A model generated the notes under the pieces. The model did not search any database, had not been told where the DNA came from, and saw only the letters and a list, made by a program, of their open reading frames with translations. A DNA stretch of 17,858 bases from Bacillota bacterium (GTDB lineage: Bacteria > Bacillota > Bacilli > Bacillales > Cytobacillaceae): contig JAUZPT010000017.1 of the NCBI GenBank assembly GCA_030705745.1, positions 1-17,858 of the forward strand, in the 5' to 3' direction. Below, in pieces: positions 5,906-13,154 of this stretch (position 1 is the first letter of the stretch; each line of letters opens with the position of its first letter). Both the position numbers and the translations under genes were made by a program.

Positions 5906-8199
5906 TGGCTATTTTGGAAGAGAATATGAAAACTAGAGGTATTGCTGAACAGGTCTCCACGTTCGAATCAGGAAATGAAATGGCGGCTATGGCCGCGGCT
6001 CAAATCAATTATCATATCATGGGTTATTTTCCGATTACGCCGTCAACAGAGGTTGCTCAGTACCTCGATATGATGAAGGCGCGCGGTGAGCATGACATCA
6101 AGCTAATCCCTGCAGACGGCGAACACGGCTCAGCAGGAATTTGTTATGGAGCGGCTGCCACGGGTGCAAGGGTGTTTAACGCGACTAGCGCGAATGGATT
6201 TTTATATATGCTCGAACAAATGCCGGTTCAGGCAGGAACTCGCTTTCCGATGGTCATGAATTTGGTGACACGATCTGTCAGCGGGCCGCTCGATATCAGA
6301 GGCGATCACTCCGATTTGTACTATGCTCTTAACACAGGATGGGTTATTTTAACTGCAAAAACACCACAGGCTGTTTATGATATGAACATCATGGCACTTA
6401 AGATTGCCGAACATTCGAAGGTTCGCCTTCCAGTCATTGTCGCGTATGATGGTTTCTTTACATCCCACCAGAAGAGAAGGGTGGAATATATCAATGACAG
6501 GAAAGTAGTTCAGCAGTTTGTTGGGGAATGTCCGACAGATTATAATTTTGCAAGAGACTTAAGAAAACCTGTAACCATTGGTGCACATATGAGCGGCGAT
6601 GATTTTCTGAATAACCACTACCAGCAATCGGAAGCGATGTACAATGCCGGAGAGGTGTTTAAAGAAGTATCTGCAGAGTATGCAAAGCTTGCCGGACGAG
6701 AATATCAGGTTTTAGATTTATATAAAATGGAAGACGCGGAAGTAGCACTATTTTTATTGAATTCTGCAGCCGAATCAGCTAAGGATGTAGTTGACCAGTT
6801 GCGTGCAAAGGGCATTAAAGCTGGTGTCATCAGCACGAATATCATTCGTCCCTTCCCGGCGAAGGAAATTCGGGAGGCGCTTAAAAATGTTAAAGCTTTA
6901 TTGGTAGGAGAGCGCGCGGATTCTTACGGAGCGAATGGACCAAACCTGACGCATGAAGAAAAATCGGCTATTCAAGAAGATCGCAATAATCAAACGATCG
7001 TTTTAAGCCGTGTATTTGGGCTGGGCGGCAAGGATTTTTATGCTACCGATGCCGAGAAATTTTTTGCAATGGCTATAGAGGCCATGGAAAAGGGCTATGC
7101 AGAAAAGCCATTTGATTATTATGGCCATGTTCCTGGAAATCCTGAAAAAATCCTCAAGCCTGTCATTGAACCACAATATGGGGATGCATTTAAAACAGGA
7201 TTGATTGAGGTTGGGATGGATGAGGAAAGCAATAAATTAAAAGTGAAGATTCCTCCACTTCGGGCATTGACCAGTAAACCAAAACGGATCGCCTCCGGTC
7301 ATGGCGCATGTCCTGGCTGTGGAATATTTGCAGGATTGGAGCTGTTCTTTAAAGGCATTGAAGGGGATATTGTCGTACTTTTCCAAACCGGGTGTGCCTA
7401 TGTGACAACTACTTCCTATCCGCACAGTTCACATAAACAAACAATGATTCACAATTTATTCCAAAATGGTGCGGCAACATTGTCAGGAACACTTGAAGCA
7501 TTTATGGAGCTTAAAAGACGCGGGGAAATCGAAGTTTCAGAGGATGCAACCTTTGTCATGATCACCGGTGACGGTGGAATGGACATTGGGATGGGCTCAG
7601 CGATTGGAACTGCGCTTCGCGGACATAAGCTGATTATGCTTGAATATGATAATGAAGGTTATATGAATACAGGCTCTCAAATGTCTTATTCCACTCCAAT
7701 GGGGCATATGACAAGTACAACGAGTATTGGAAAAACACAGCGTGGAAAAGCATTCCATCATAAAGATACAGCCCAGATCATGGCAGCAACCAATATACCT
7801 TACGTCTTCACAGGTTCGGAAGCATTTCCGCAGGATTTGATTAAAAAAGGTGCAAAAGCACAGTGGTATGCACAAAATGTTGGTACCGTTTATGGAAAGA
7901 TCCTTATAACATGTCCGCTAAATTGGAAATCTGAAGATCGATACGGTGAAACGATTATGGAAGCAGCCGTTAATTCCTGTTTCTTCCCGCTTTATGAAGT
8001 GGAACAGGGTGTTACAACGATAACGTATGATCCTGAAGCGAAGAACAACCGAATTCCTCTTTCGGATTGGCTCAAATATATGGGCAAAACAAAACATTTA
8101 TTAAAAGAAGAAAATCAACCGATTCTATCAGAATTTGAAAATGAAGTCGAAAAAAGATGGAAAAAATTAAAGGCTAAAAATGATCATCCTCATCTTTAA
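5905..8199 (+). CDS. 2-oxoacid:ferredoxin oxidoreductase, fused alpha-beta (thiamine diphosphate) subunit
   Basis: 764 aa; ATG in the TAATG overlap, with AGGAGG about 8 bases upstream inside the preceding gene. The N-terminal half (to about 420) is the alpha subunit: GYFPITPSTEVAQYL (40-54), ADGEHGSAGICYGAAATGA (70-88), TSANGFLYMLEQMP (94-107), and domain II (GVISTNIIRPFPAKEI). The C-terminal half is the beta subunit. HGACPGCG (466-473) plus Cys497 and Cys670 provide the four expected ligands of the proximal 4Fe-4S cluster. GDGGMDIGMGS (555-565) followed by YDNEGYMNTG (581-590) is the thiamine diphosphate/Mg site. The enzyme oxidatively decarboxylates a 2-oxoacid to acyl-CoA and reduces ferredoxin. 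With the upstream gene all four classical modules are present, but in a gamma-delta plus alpha-beta split. A terminator follows directly. Substrate unassigned. Confidence 0.92.
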   Translation: MAILEENMKTRGIAEQVSTFESGNEMAAMAAAQINYHIMGYFPITPSTEVAQYLDMMKARGEHDIKLIPADGEHGSAGICYGAAATGARVFNATSANGFLYMLEQMPVQAGTRFPMVMNLVTRSVSGPLDIRGDHSDLYYALNTGWVILTAKTPQAVYDMNIMALKIAEHSKVRLPVIVAYDGFFTSHQKRRVEYINDRKVVQQFVGECPTDYNFARDLRKPVTIGAHMSGDDFLNNHYQQSEAMYNAGEVFKEVSAEYAKLAGREYQVLDLYKMEDAEVALFLLNSAAESAKDVVDQLRAKGIKAGVISTNIIRPFPAKEIREALKNVKALLVGERADSYGANGPNLTHEEKSAIQEDRNNQTIVLSRVFGLGGKDFYATDAEKFFAMAIEAMEKGYAEKPFDYYGHVPGNPEKILKPVIEPQYGDAFKTGLIEVGMDEESNKLKVKIPPLRALTSKPKRIASGHGACPGCGIFAGLELFFKGIEGDIVVLFQTGCAYVTTTSYPHSSHKQTMIHNLFQNGAATLSGTLEAFMELKRRGEIEVSEDATFVMITGDGGMDIGMGSAIGTALRGHKLIMLEYDNEGYMNTGSQMSYSTPMGHMTSTTSIGKTQRGKAFHHKDTAQIMAATNIPYVFTGSEAFPQDLIKKGAKAQWYAQNVGTVYGKILITCPLNWKSEDRYGETIMEAAVNSCFFPLYEVEQGVTTITYDPEAKNNRIPLSDWLKYMGKTKHLLKEENQPILSEFENEVEKRWKKLKAKNDHPHL

Positions 8200-8237
8200 A
8201 AAAGAGAACCAAGCGTTTATGCTTGGTTCTCTTTTTT
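8198..8237 (+). terminator. Strong terminator after the oxidoreductase operon
   Basis: A 17-bp perfect inverted repeat (8198-8214 with 8221-8237, core AGAGAACCAAGC/GCTTGGTTCTCT) with a 6-base loop and a T run. The first bases overlap the stop codon (8197-8199). Confidence 0.95.
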
Positions 8238-8280
8238 ATTTGTTTTTTTCATAAAATTCACTAAAATGACAATGTTCAAA

Positions 8281-8306
8281 AGGATTTATTTTACATATTG
8301 TAGAAT
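8281..8306 (+). promoter_or_regulatory. Candidate sigma-H promoter of the sensor kinase
   Basis: AGGATTT (8281-8287, preceded by AAA) and GTAGAAT (8300-8306) are 12 bp apart. This fits the sigma-H pattern AGGAwWW ... RnnGAAT of early sporulation genes, and the -35 is the same heptamer I recall from spoVG. No comparable sigma-A promoter is evident. A short direct repeat (TAGAATAA at 8301-8308 and 8309-8316) lies over the -10 region. Confidence 0.42.
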
Positions 8307-8361
8307 AATAGAATAATAGAGAGAAGTTTGCAAGTTATGGATAGAAACATGGGAGGATAGG

Positions 8362-10224
8362 ATGGAGAAAGAAACTTTTGTTGATGGCGCAAATTCACTA
8401 AGAGAAGAAATTTTTATGCTGAAAAAAGAAAATGATTTCTTAAAAAAACAGCTTGAAATTAGTAGTCAAAGAGATATTTTTGAAAACGCCGGCGATGCGT
8501 TGATCATCTTTGACAATAAAGGTATTCTTTTCAATGCAAACAAACAATTTTGCTCTTTGGTTGAAAAAGAGGAATGGGAACTTTCCGGGATGTCATTGCT
8601 GGAATTTGTGCCGCCTGACAAGCAATATAAATTGAAAAGGCAGCAACTGCTCATGGAACAATCTGGGCAGGCAAAAGGTATTCTTCCGATTCAGCATAAA
8701 AAGGGAATATCTTTTTTTGAAGTCGTAACAAAGTTTAATGAGAAGATTGGATTGAATGTGTCCATTCTTCGTGATATTACCCACAAACAGAAGCTTGAGG
8801 GGAAAATCAGGAAGAATGAGCATCTATTTCAGGAATTATTCCTTGAGGCTCTGGATGGCATCGTCTTTTGGGATTCATATGGAAAAATAATAAATATTAA
8901 TGCAGCAGCATGCAGAATTTTGGAAAGAAATAGCCATGAATTGATTGGAAGTAAATTAGCTGAACTAAACATGGATGTCCAAAAAAATCCGTTTTTTTTC
9001 CAAAGATTGCGTGATTTAAAATCTTTGGGAGCAGTTCGGGATGAAGTATATGTAAATATGCCCGATGGCAGGGAAAAATTGCTTGAGTATACGGGAAGGA
9101 TGCATTCTGTCGATGGTTTCCATATGACCATTTTCAGGGATATAAGCGAGCGCAATCGCATGGAAAAAGAATTGCGTGAAAGCGAAAGTAAATTTCGTGT
9201 TCTTTTTGAAGAAGCGTTAGATGGAATGATTTTATGGGACGAACATAATAAAATCATCGACGTCAATAGTGCAGCTGAAAAAATGCTAGGACTTTCAAGA
9301 AAAGATTTAGTCGGGCAATTTTTACATATAATCATTGCAAGTTGTCCTCGGAAACGACAAGAATTATTGAAACACTTTGAGATTGTAAAGGAAAAAGGTA
9401 AGCATTCTTCGTCCAGCACTATTCAGCTTAAAAATGGAGAGGAAAGGCATTTTGAATTTTCAACCCAGCATGAATTGGTTGAGGCCATGAATCTAACGGT
9501 ATTTAGAGATGTTTCTGAGAAAATCCAAATGCAGGAACAGCTTCGGAAGTCGGACACATTAAACGTCATTGGAGAGCTAGCGGCAGGAATAGCCCATGAG
9601 ATTCGTAATCCGATGACGGCGTTGAAAGGATTTATTCAACTTTTGGAAGACAGTATGAAAGAGGAACATACATTGTATTATCAAGTAATTAATTCTGAGC
9701 TGCAAAGAATCGACTCAATTATAAACGAATTTTTACTCTTGGCAAAACCTCAAGCTGTTCGTTTTCAGGAGAAAAATGTTGTCCAGATCTTGAAAGAAAC
9801 ATTGGAACTTCTCAATGCTCAAGCCGTTCTCCACAATGTTCAATTTAACCTGATTACAGAAGAGAACTTGTATGAGATTTTTTGTGAACCGAACCAATTG
9901 AAAAAAGTTTTTATTAACATCATTAAAAATGCGATTGAAGTGATGCCTGACGGCGGCGTTATTACTGTCTCTATTTCAAAGCAGGATGAAAAAATACATA
10001 TTACAATCGAAGATCAGGGGATAGGAATTCCTGCTGGAAAATTAAAAAAACTTGGCGAACCTTTTTATACCACGAAAGAACGGGGAACAGGTCTCGGCCT
10101 AATGGTGAGTTTTCGTATCATAGAAGAGCACAAAGGCTCAATCATTATTGAAAGTGAAGAAGGTAAAGGGAGATTGTTTCATATTTATTTGCCGTTGCAA
10201 CCCATTGTGGAACAACAGCTGTAG
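8362..10224 (+). CDS. kinE: Three-PAS sensor histidine kinase, sporulation kinase type (KinE-like)
   Basis: 620 aa; ATG with GGGAGGATAGG just upstream. No membrane segment, so cytoplasmic. A short coiled coil (12-32, SLREEIFMLKKENDFLKKQL) precedes three PAS domains at about 35-142, 155-263 and 275-385. PAS2 and PAS3 begin with similar text (LFQELFLEALDGIVFWD and FRVLFEEALDGMILWD), an internal duplication. The HisKA domain has AAGIAHEIRNPMTALKGF with phospho-acceptor His412. The ATPase domain has the N box (NIIKNAIEVMPDGG, Asn523), the G1 box DQGIGI (551-556), the F box EPFYTTK (566-572) and the G2 box GTGLGL (575-580). No response regulator is adjacent, as for orphan kinases that phosphorylate Spo0F in the sporulation phosphorelay. 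Position between the rsgI-sspD and mtn loci matches kinE of B. subtilis from memory; the symbol is a synteny-based inference. Its signal is unknown. Confidence 0.85.
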   Translation: MEKETFVDGANSLREEIFMLKKENDFLKKQLEISSQRDIFENAGDALIIFDNKGILFNANKQFCSLVEKEEWELSGMSLLEFVPPDKQYKLKRQQLLMEQSGQAKGILPIQHKKGISFFEVVTKFNEKIGLNVSILRDITHKQKLEGKIRKNEHLFQELFLEALDGIVFWDSYGKIININAAACRILERNSHELIGSKLAELNMDVQKNPFFFQRLRDLKSLGAVRDEVYVNMPDGREKLLEYTGRMHSVDGFHMTIFRDISERNRMEKELRESESKFRVLFEEALDGMILWDEHNKIIDVNSAAEKMLGLSRKDLVGQFLHIIIASCPRKRQELLKHFEIVKEKGKHSSSSTIQLKNGEERHFEFSTQHELVEAMNLTVFRDVSEKIQMQEQLRKSDTLNVIGELAAGIAHEIRNPMTALKGFIQLLEDSMKEEHTLYYQVINSELQRIDSIINEFLLLAKPQAVRFQEKNVVQILKETLELLNAQAVLHNVQFNLITEENLYEIFCEPNQLKKVFINIIKNAIEVMPDGGVITVSISKQDEKIHITIEDQGIGIPAGKLKKLGEPFYTTKERGTGLGLMVSFRIIEEHKGSIIIESEEGKGRLFHIYLPLQPIVEQQL

Positions 10225-10257
10225 CAGGTTGATGGAACTTTGTATGCTGGTACTATA

Positions 10258-10286
10258 AAAGACACTTCTCTTTTTGAAGTGTTTTT
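10258..10286 (+). terminator. Terminator after the sensor kinase
   Basis: ACACTTC (10262-10268) pairs with GAAGTGT (10276-10282). A G-U pair and an A/T extension lengthen the stem, and T-rich sequence follows. It separates the kinase from the ArsR-type gene. Confidence 0.8.
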
Positions 10287-10290
10287 ATTA

Positions 10291-10319
10291 TTGACTAATA
10301 CTTTTAATTTTGATATATA
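10291..10319 (+). promoter_or_regulatory. Sigma-A promoter of the ArsR-type regulator
   Basis: TTGACT (10291-10296), a 17-bp spacer and TATATA (10314-10319) give a near-consensus sigma-A promoter, ending 41 bp before the TTG start codon. Confidence 0.72.
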
Positions 10320-10345
10320 TCTAATTAGATGCATATCAAAATTAA
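10304..10345. promoter_or_regulatory. 42-bp dyad, probable operator of the ArsR-DUF2087 repressor
   Basis: Two 13-bp arms (10304-10316 TTAATTTTGATAT and 10333-10345 ATATCAAAATTAA) are perfect inverted copies. A 12-bp perfect palindrome, ATCTAATTAGAT (10319-10330), sits between them on the same axis (10324.5). Only two base positions per half are unpaired. It covers the -10 box and downstream part of the spacer of the promoter and reaches the AAGGATGTGA ribosome binding region. That placement predicts autorepression by the winged-helix protein encoded just downstream (inference). Confidence 0.7.
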
Positions 10346-10360
10346 GGATGTGAATATACT

Positions 10361-10945
10361 TTGCAATTGAATCGTCTCGTATCTTTTTATAAAACCATGG
10401 GAGATCCCACGCGAGTGAGAATTGTCGCCCTGCTCGCAAAAGGCCCTCTACATGGCTTGGCTATAGCTGGCAAGCTAGGCCTGACTCCTCCTACTATTAC
10501 GCATCATTTAAAGAAACTTCGTGAAATAAACGTTGTATATGACAGAAGAGATAAAAATACTGTTTATTTCCATTTAAATGAATCGCTAATTAAGCAGCAA
10601 TCACAAGTGCTTATTCAGTTATTAGAAAAGAGGGAGGAGATTGAAACGATGGTAGAAACTAGCCTCGAGAGTCAAAAGGTAATACAAAATTTCTTTTCGA
10701 AGGATGGGAAGCTCAAAAACATTCCTGCGCAACGGAAGAAGAAATTAATCGTATTTGAACATATTGTTGAAGGTTTAAAAATGGGCAAGAAATATGAAGA
10801 AAAAGAGATCAATGAATATATTAAGCAGTTTCATGAAGATTATGCCACGATTCGTCGGGAATTTATCATCAATCATTATATGTACCGTGAGAATGGCATT
10901 TATGAATTGAACCCGGAAGAAATGTGGGCAAAGATTGATGGATAA
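10361..10945 (+). CDS. ArsR-type winged-helix regulator with C-terminal DUF2087 domain
   Basis: 194 aa. A TTG start at 10361 is inferred: AAGGATGTGA (10344-10353) is suitably placed, the winged helix already begins by residue 5, and the first ATG (codon 13) would cut into it. Another TTG at 10367 is possible. Residues 5-75 form the ArsR fold: RLVSFYKTMGDPTRVRIVAL, the recognition helix LTPPTITHHLKKLREINVV, and the wing YDRRDKNTVYFHLN. A helical linker with acidic and Lys residues (88-112) follows. Residues 118-185 (KLIVFEHIVEGLKMGKKYEE, HEDYATIRREFI, YELNPEEMW) match DUF2087 as I remember it. There are no cysteines, so a thiol metal site of the classic ArsR kind is absent. It is a single-gene unit; targets and ligand are unknown. 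The large dyad upstream suggests autoregulation. Confidence 0.85.
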   Translation: MQLNRLVSFYKTMGDPTRVRIVALLAKGPLHGLAIAGKLGLTPPTITHHLKKLREINVVYDRRDKNTVYFHLNESLIKQQSQVLIQLLEKREEIETMVETSLESQKVIQNFFSKDGKLKNIPAQRKKKLIVFEHIVEGLKMGKKYEEKEINEYIKQFHEDYATIRREFIINHYMYRENGIYELNPEEMWAKIDG

Positions 10946-10955
10946 AGAATAAAAA

Positions 10956-10981
10956 CAGCCCCAAAAGGCTGCATTTTTTTT
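10956..10981 (+). terminator. Weak terminator after the ArsR-type gene
   Basis: A short CAGCC/GGCTG stem (10956-10960 with 10967-10971), a CCAAAA loop and eight T's. The T run includes the first bases of the complement of the mtnK stop codon, so these convergent genes are packed tightly. Confidence 0.62.
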
Positions 10982-12167
10982 ACCCAACAAATTCGTGCAG
11001 TACGGAGAGGAAATCAGAAATGGTTTTGATTTCTTCTCTGTCCTTAATAAGCATTTTTCCAATCGAAATCGCTTGTTTTTTTGTTTCAATTCGGCGGAGC
11101 TTATCCTCCACTGTGTCCAGGTCGGCAACGTGGGCAAGGCCGATCGTTCTACGAATCATTTCACATCCTGCAAAGCCAAGCGCATCTGTAAAGAATTTTT
11201 GCAGGTTAAAAGATAGTAGCTGTTCCCCGATTGAATGTATTTCTTTGTTTTCTGTTTTCCATAAAGTGGTGAATTCTGCTACAAAGGTTGTCCAGGTGGT
11301 CCCGATATGACCGAGGAAAGTATCGCGGTCTTTCTCATTTACGATCACCTGAAAAGCTAAATTGGCAAAAACCTGGCCAATATCAAAGCCGGCAGGGCCA
11401 TAAAAAGCAAATTCCGGATCGATCACCTTCGTTTCGTTTTCACTTGCGAATATACTGCCAGTATGCAAATCTCCATGCAGGAGTGCTTCGGTTTCGGTTA
11501 AGAAGCTTTTTTTCAAAAGGGAAGCATGGAATTTCAATTCTTCATCGCTCCAAATTTTTTCAACTTCAGAACGCAGCTCTTCCTCGAATGAATTCGTCGC
11601 TGAATCAAAAAATGGATCGGTAAAAATTAAATCCTCCGTAATCTTGCAAAGTTCAGGGTTAGTAAACTCCTTTACTAATAATCTTTTTTTATCAGTTCCA
11701 AGACCATAATCGGATGTGTAGAATAATGTCTTTGCCAAATATTGGCCAAGATGACTAGATAGCAAAGGATATGTCTTTCCTTGTATAAATCCAGTCCTTG
11801 CGATGGAAAGCGAGGAGAGATCCTCCATGGCGGTAATTGCCATTTGTTCGTCGCTAAAATATACTGCTGGAACAAGATCTGGACACATTTTTCCGAAGAT
11901 CTTGAGCGCTTCCGATTCTATTTTTGCCCGTTGAAGTGTTAAAGGCCAGCTTTCTCCGACAACTTTAGCATAGGGCAAAGCTTGTTTAAGAATGATGCTT
12001 TTTCCAGTTTGTTTATCTGTAATCCGGAATACCAAATTCAAATTGCCGTCCCCGATTTCATTGGATGCCAGAATAGCGCCTTCCTCAAAAATGCCCAATT
12101 GGCTTGCAAATGCAGCTGCGGAGCTTTCAGTTAAAGGCTCGTATGCAAGATGTGTTGTACCAATCAC
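10980..12167 (-). CDS. mtnK: 5-methylthioribose kinase
   Basis: 395 aa, close to the family length of about 397. MtnK phosphorylates 5-methylthioribose to its 1-phosphate with ATP in methionine salvage. A GTG start at 12167 is preceded by AAGGAGG with an 8-base spacing. The kinase fold is of the aminoglycoside/choline kinase type. NEIGDGNLNLVFRITD (37-52) is the nucleotide loop, IILKQALPY (58-66) holds the N-lobe lysine, LLHGDLHTGSIF (229-240) is the catalytic loop with Asp233, and VIDPEFAFYGPAGFDIG (248-264) gives the metal-binding Asp250. It follows mtnU on the same strand after 89 bp. A candidate promoter sits in that gap, but there is no S-box and no mtnA nearby, unlike the mtnKA operon of B. 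subtilis (recalled). Confidence 0.95.
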   Translation of the reverse strand: MIGTTHLAYEPLTESSAAAFASQLGIFEEGAILASNEIGDGNLNLVFRITDKQTGKSIILKQALPYAKVVGESWPLTLQRAKIESEALKIFGKMCPDLVPAVYFSDEQMAITAMEDLSSLSIARTGFIQGKTYPLLSSHLGQYLAKTLFYTSDYGLGTDKKRLLVKEFTNPELCKITEDLIFTDPFFDSATNSFEEELRSEVEKIWSDEELKFHASLLKKSFLTETEALLHGDLHTGSIFASENETKVIDPEFAFYGPAGFDIGQVFANLAFQVIVNEKDRDTFLGHIGTTWTTFVAEFTTLWKTENKEIHSIGEQLLSFNLQKFFTDALGFAGCEMIRRTIGLAHVADLDTVEDKLRRIETKKQAISIGKMLIKDREEIKTISDFLSVLHEFVG

Positions 12168-12210
12168 CGTAATCTCCTCCTTGAATAGCTAACGGAATTT
12201 TCTGTTAAAA

Positions 12211-12240
12211 AGCATACACGTAAAAAAATAAGTTCGTCAA
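12211..12240 (-). promoter_or_regulatory. Candidate sigma-A promoter of mtnK
   Basis: On the minus strand, TTGACG (12235-12240), an 18-bp spacer and TATGCT (12211-12216). The leader to the GTG would be only about 35-40 bases, too short for a SAM riboswitch. Confidence 0.5.
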
Positions 12241-12256
12241 CAATTATTTTTGAATT

Positions 12257-13039
12257 TTAATAAAATTCCGGCTTCCGGTCAGAGAAAATCGGGATTAATT
12301 TGCGAATTTCCTTCACTTGATTAATTTCGATTTCTGCGCTTACTATTTCTTCTCTCTCTCCTGCTTCTGCAATCACTTCTCCCCACGGATTAATGATCAT
12401 GGAATGTCCGGCAAATTCATTGTTCGGATCGCATCCAGAACGGTTGCAAGCGATGACGAAGCATTGATTTTCGATCGCACGGGCTATAAGCAGTGCCCTC
12501 CAGTGTGCAAGTCGGGGCTTTGGCCATTCAGCTACTACGAATAGAGCTTCCGCACCTTCCACCGTATGGGACCTAATCCATTCAGGGAATCGAATATCGT
12601 AACAAATCATGCCTGCAAAGAATTGGTCCTCAAGCTTGAATAATCCTTTTTCTTCTCCGGCTTTGAGGTACAGATGTTCATCCATTAGTTTGAAAAGATG
12701 AAGTTTGCTGTACTGGTGAACGAGTTCGCCCTTTTTATTAATAATGAGCAACGTATTTTTTACATCCTTCCCGACTCTGCCAGCTACTGACCCTCCAACA
12801 AAATTCACTTGATGTTTAATAGCTTCATCCTGTAAAAATTTTATAGTTTGCATACAATTATGGTCGGCAATTTCCTCTAGTCTTGTTAAGTCATAGCCTG
12901 TCGTCCATAATTCCGGAAGAACAAGGATATCGGGATTATTCACCATCGCCTTCGCGATGGATACCTTTGCTTTTTGGTAGTTTTCAGAGGGATTGCCAAA
13001 TGAAATATCCATTTGCAAACAGGCAATTTTTAGTTTCAA
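12257..13039 (-). CDS. mtnU: Omega-amidase of methionine salvage (carbon-nitrogen hydrolase)
   Basis: 260 aa. MtnU belongs to the nitrilase superfamily and hydrolyses 2-oxoglutaramate or related omega-amides formed when glutamine is the amino donor. A TTG start at 13039 (TTG AAA CTA AAA ATT) is chosen because AAGGAG (13049-13054) lies 9 bases upstream and translation then starts at LKIACLQMDISFG, the first family strand. Open reading upstream would run into the divergent mtnE. The catalytic triad is visible as Glu43 (LPELWTTGYD), Lys112 (YSKLHLF) and Cys146 (GMICYDIRFPEW). The C-terminal strand SMIINPWGEVIAEAGE is also typical. It is divergent from mtnE, its likely partner transaminase, with overlapping promoters, and lies upstream of mtnK. 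Length agrees with YkrU of B. subtilis (recalled as about 259). Confidence 0.92.
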   Translation of the reverse strand: MKLKIACLQMDISFGNPSENYQKAKVSIAKAMVNNPDILVLPELWTTGYDLTRLEEIADHNCMQTIKFLQDEAIKHQVNFVGGSVAGRVGKDVKNTLLIINKKGELVHQYSKLHLFKLMDEHLYLKAGEEKGLFKLEDQFFAGMICYDIRFPEWIRSHTVEGAEALFVVAEWPKPRLAHWRALLIARAIENQCFVIACNRSGCDPNNEFAGHSMIINPWGEVIAEAGEREEIVSAEIEINQVKEIRKLIPIFSDRKPEFY

Positions 13040-13075
13040 ATTATTTCTCTCCTTTTGAATTTTCGTAAAATTCGC

Positions 13076-13104
13076 TTTACAAGTTGTTATTAAAGTTATA
13101 TCAT
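13076..13104 (+). promoter_or_regulatory. Candidate sigma-A promoter of mtnE
   Basis: TTTACA (13076-13081), a 17-bp spacer and TATCAT (13099-13104). About 50 bp precede the mtnE start, leaving no room for an S-box leader. Confidence 0.5.
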
Positions 13105-13122
13105 TTGTGACTAGAATTTCAA
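13095..13122 (-). promoter_or_regulatory. Candidate sigma-A promoter of mtnU
   Basis: Minus strand TTGAAA (13117-13122), a 16-bp spacer and TATAAC (13095-13100). It overlaps the plus-strand mtnE promoter, so the two would compete for polymerase. Confidence 0.5.
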
Positions 13123-13154
13123 CTAAAATATGAATCCACAGAGCGGGTGAAACG

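Noticed and set aside
12168..12256. S-box upstream of mtnK
   Set aside because: The 89-bp gap contains none of the conserved S-box core blocks and is too short for aptamer plus terminator.
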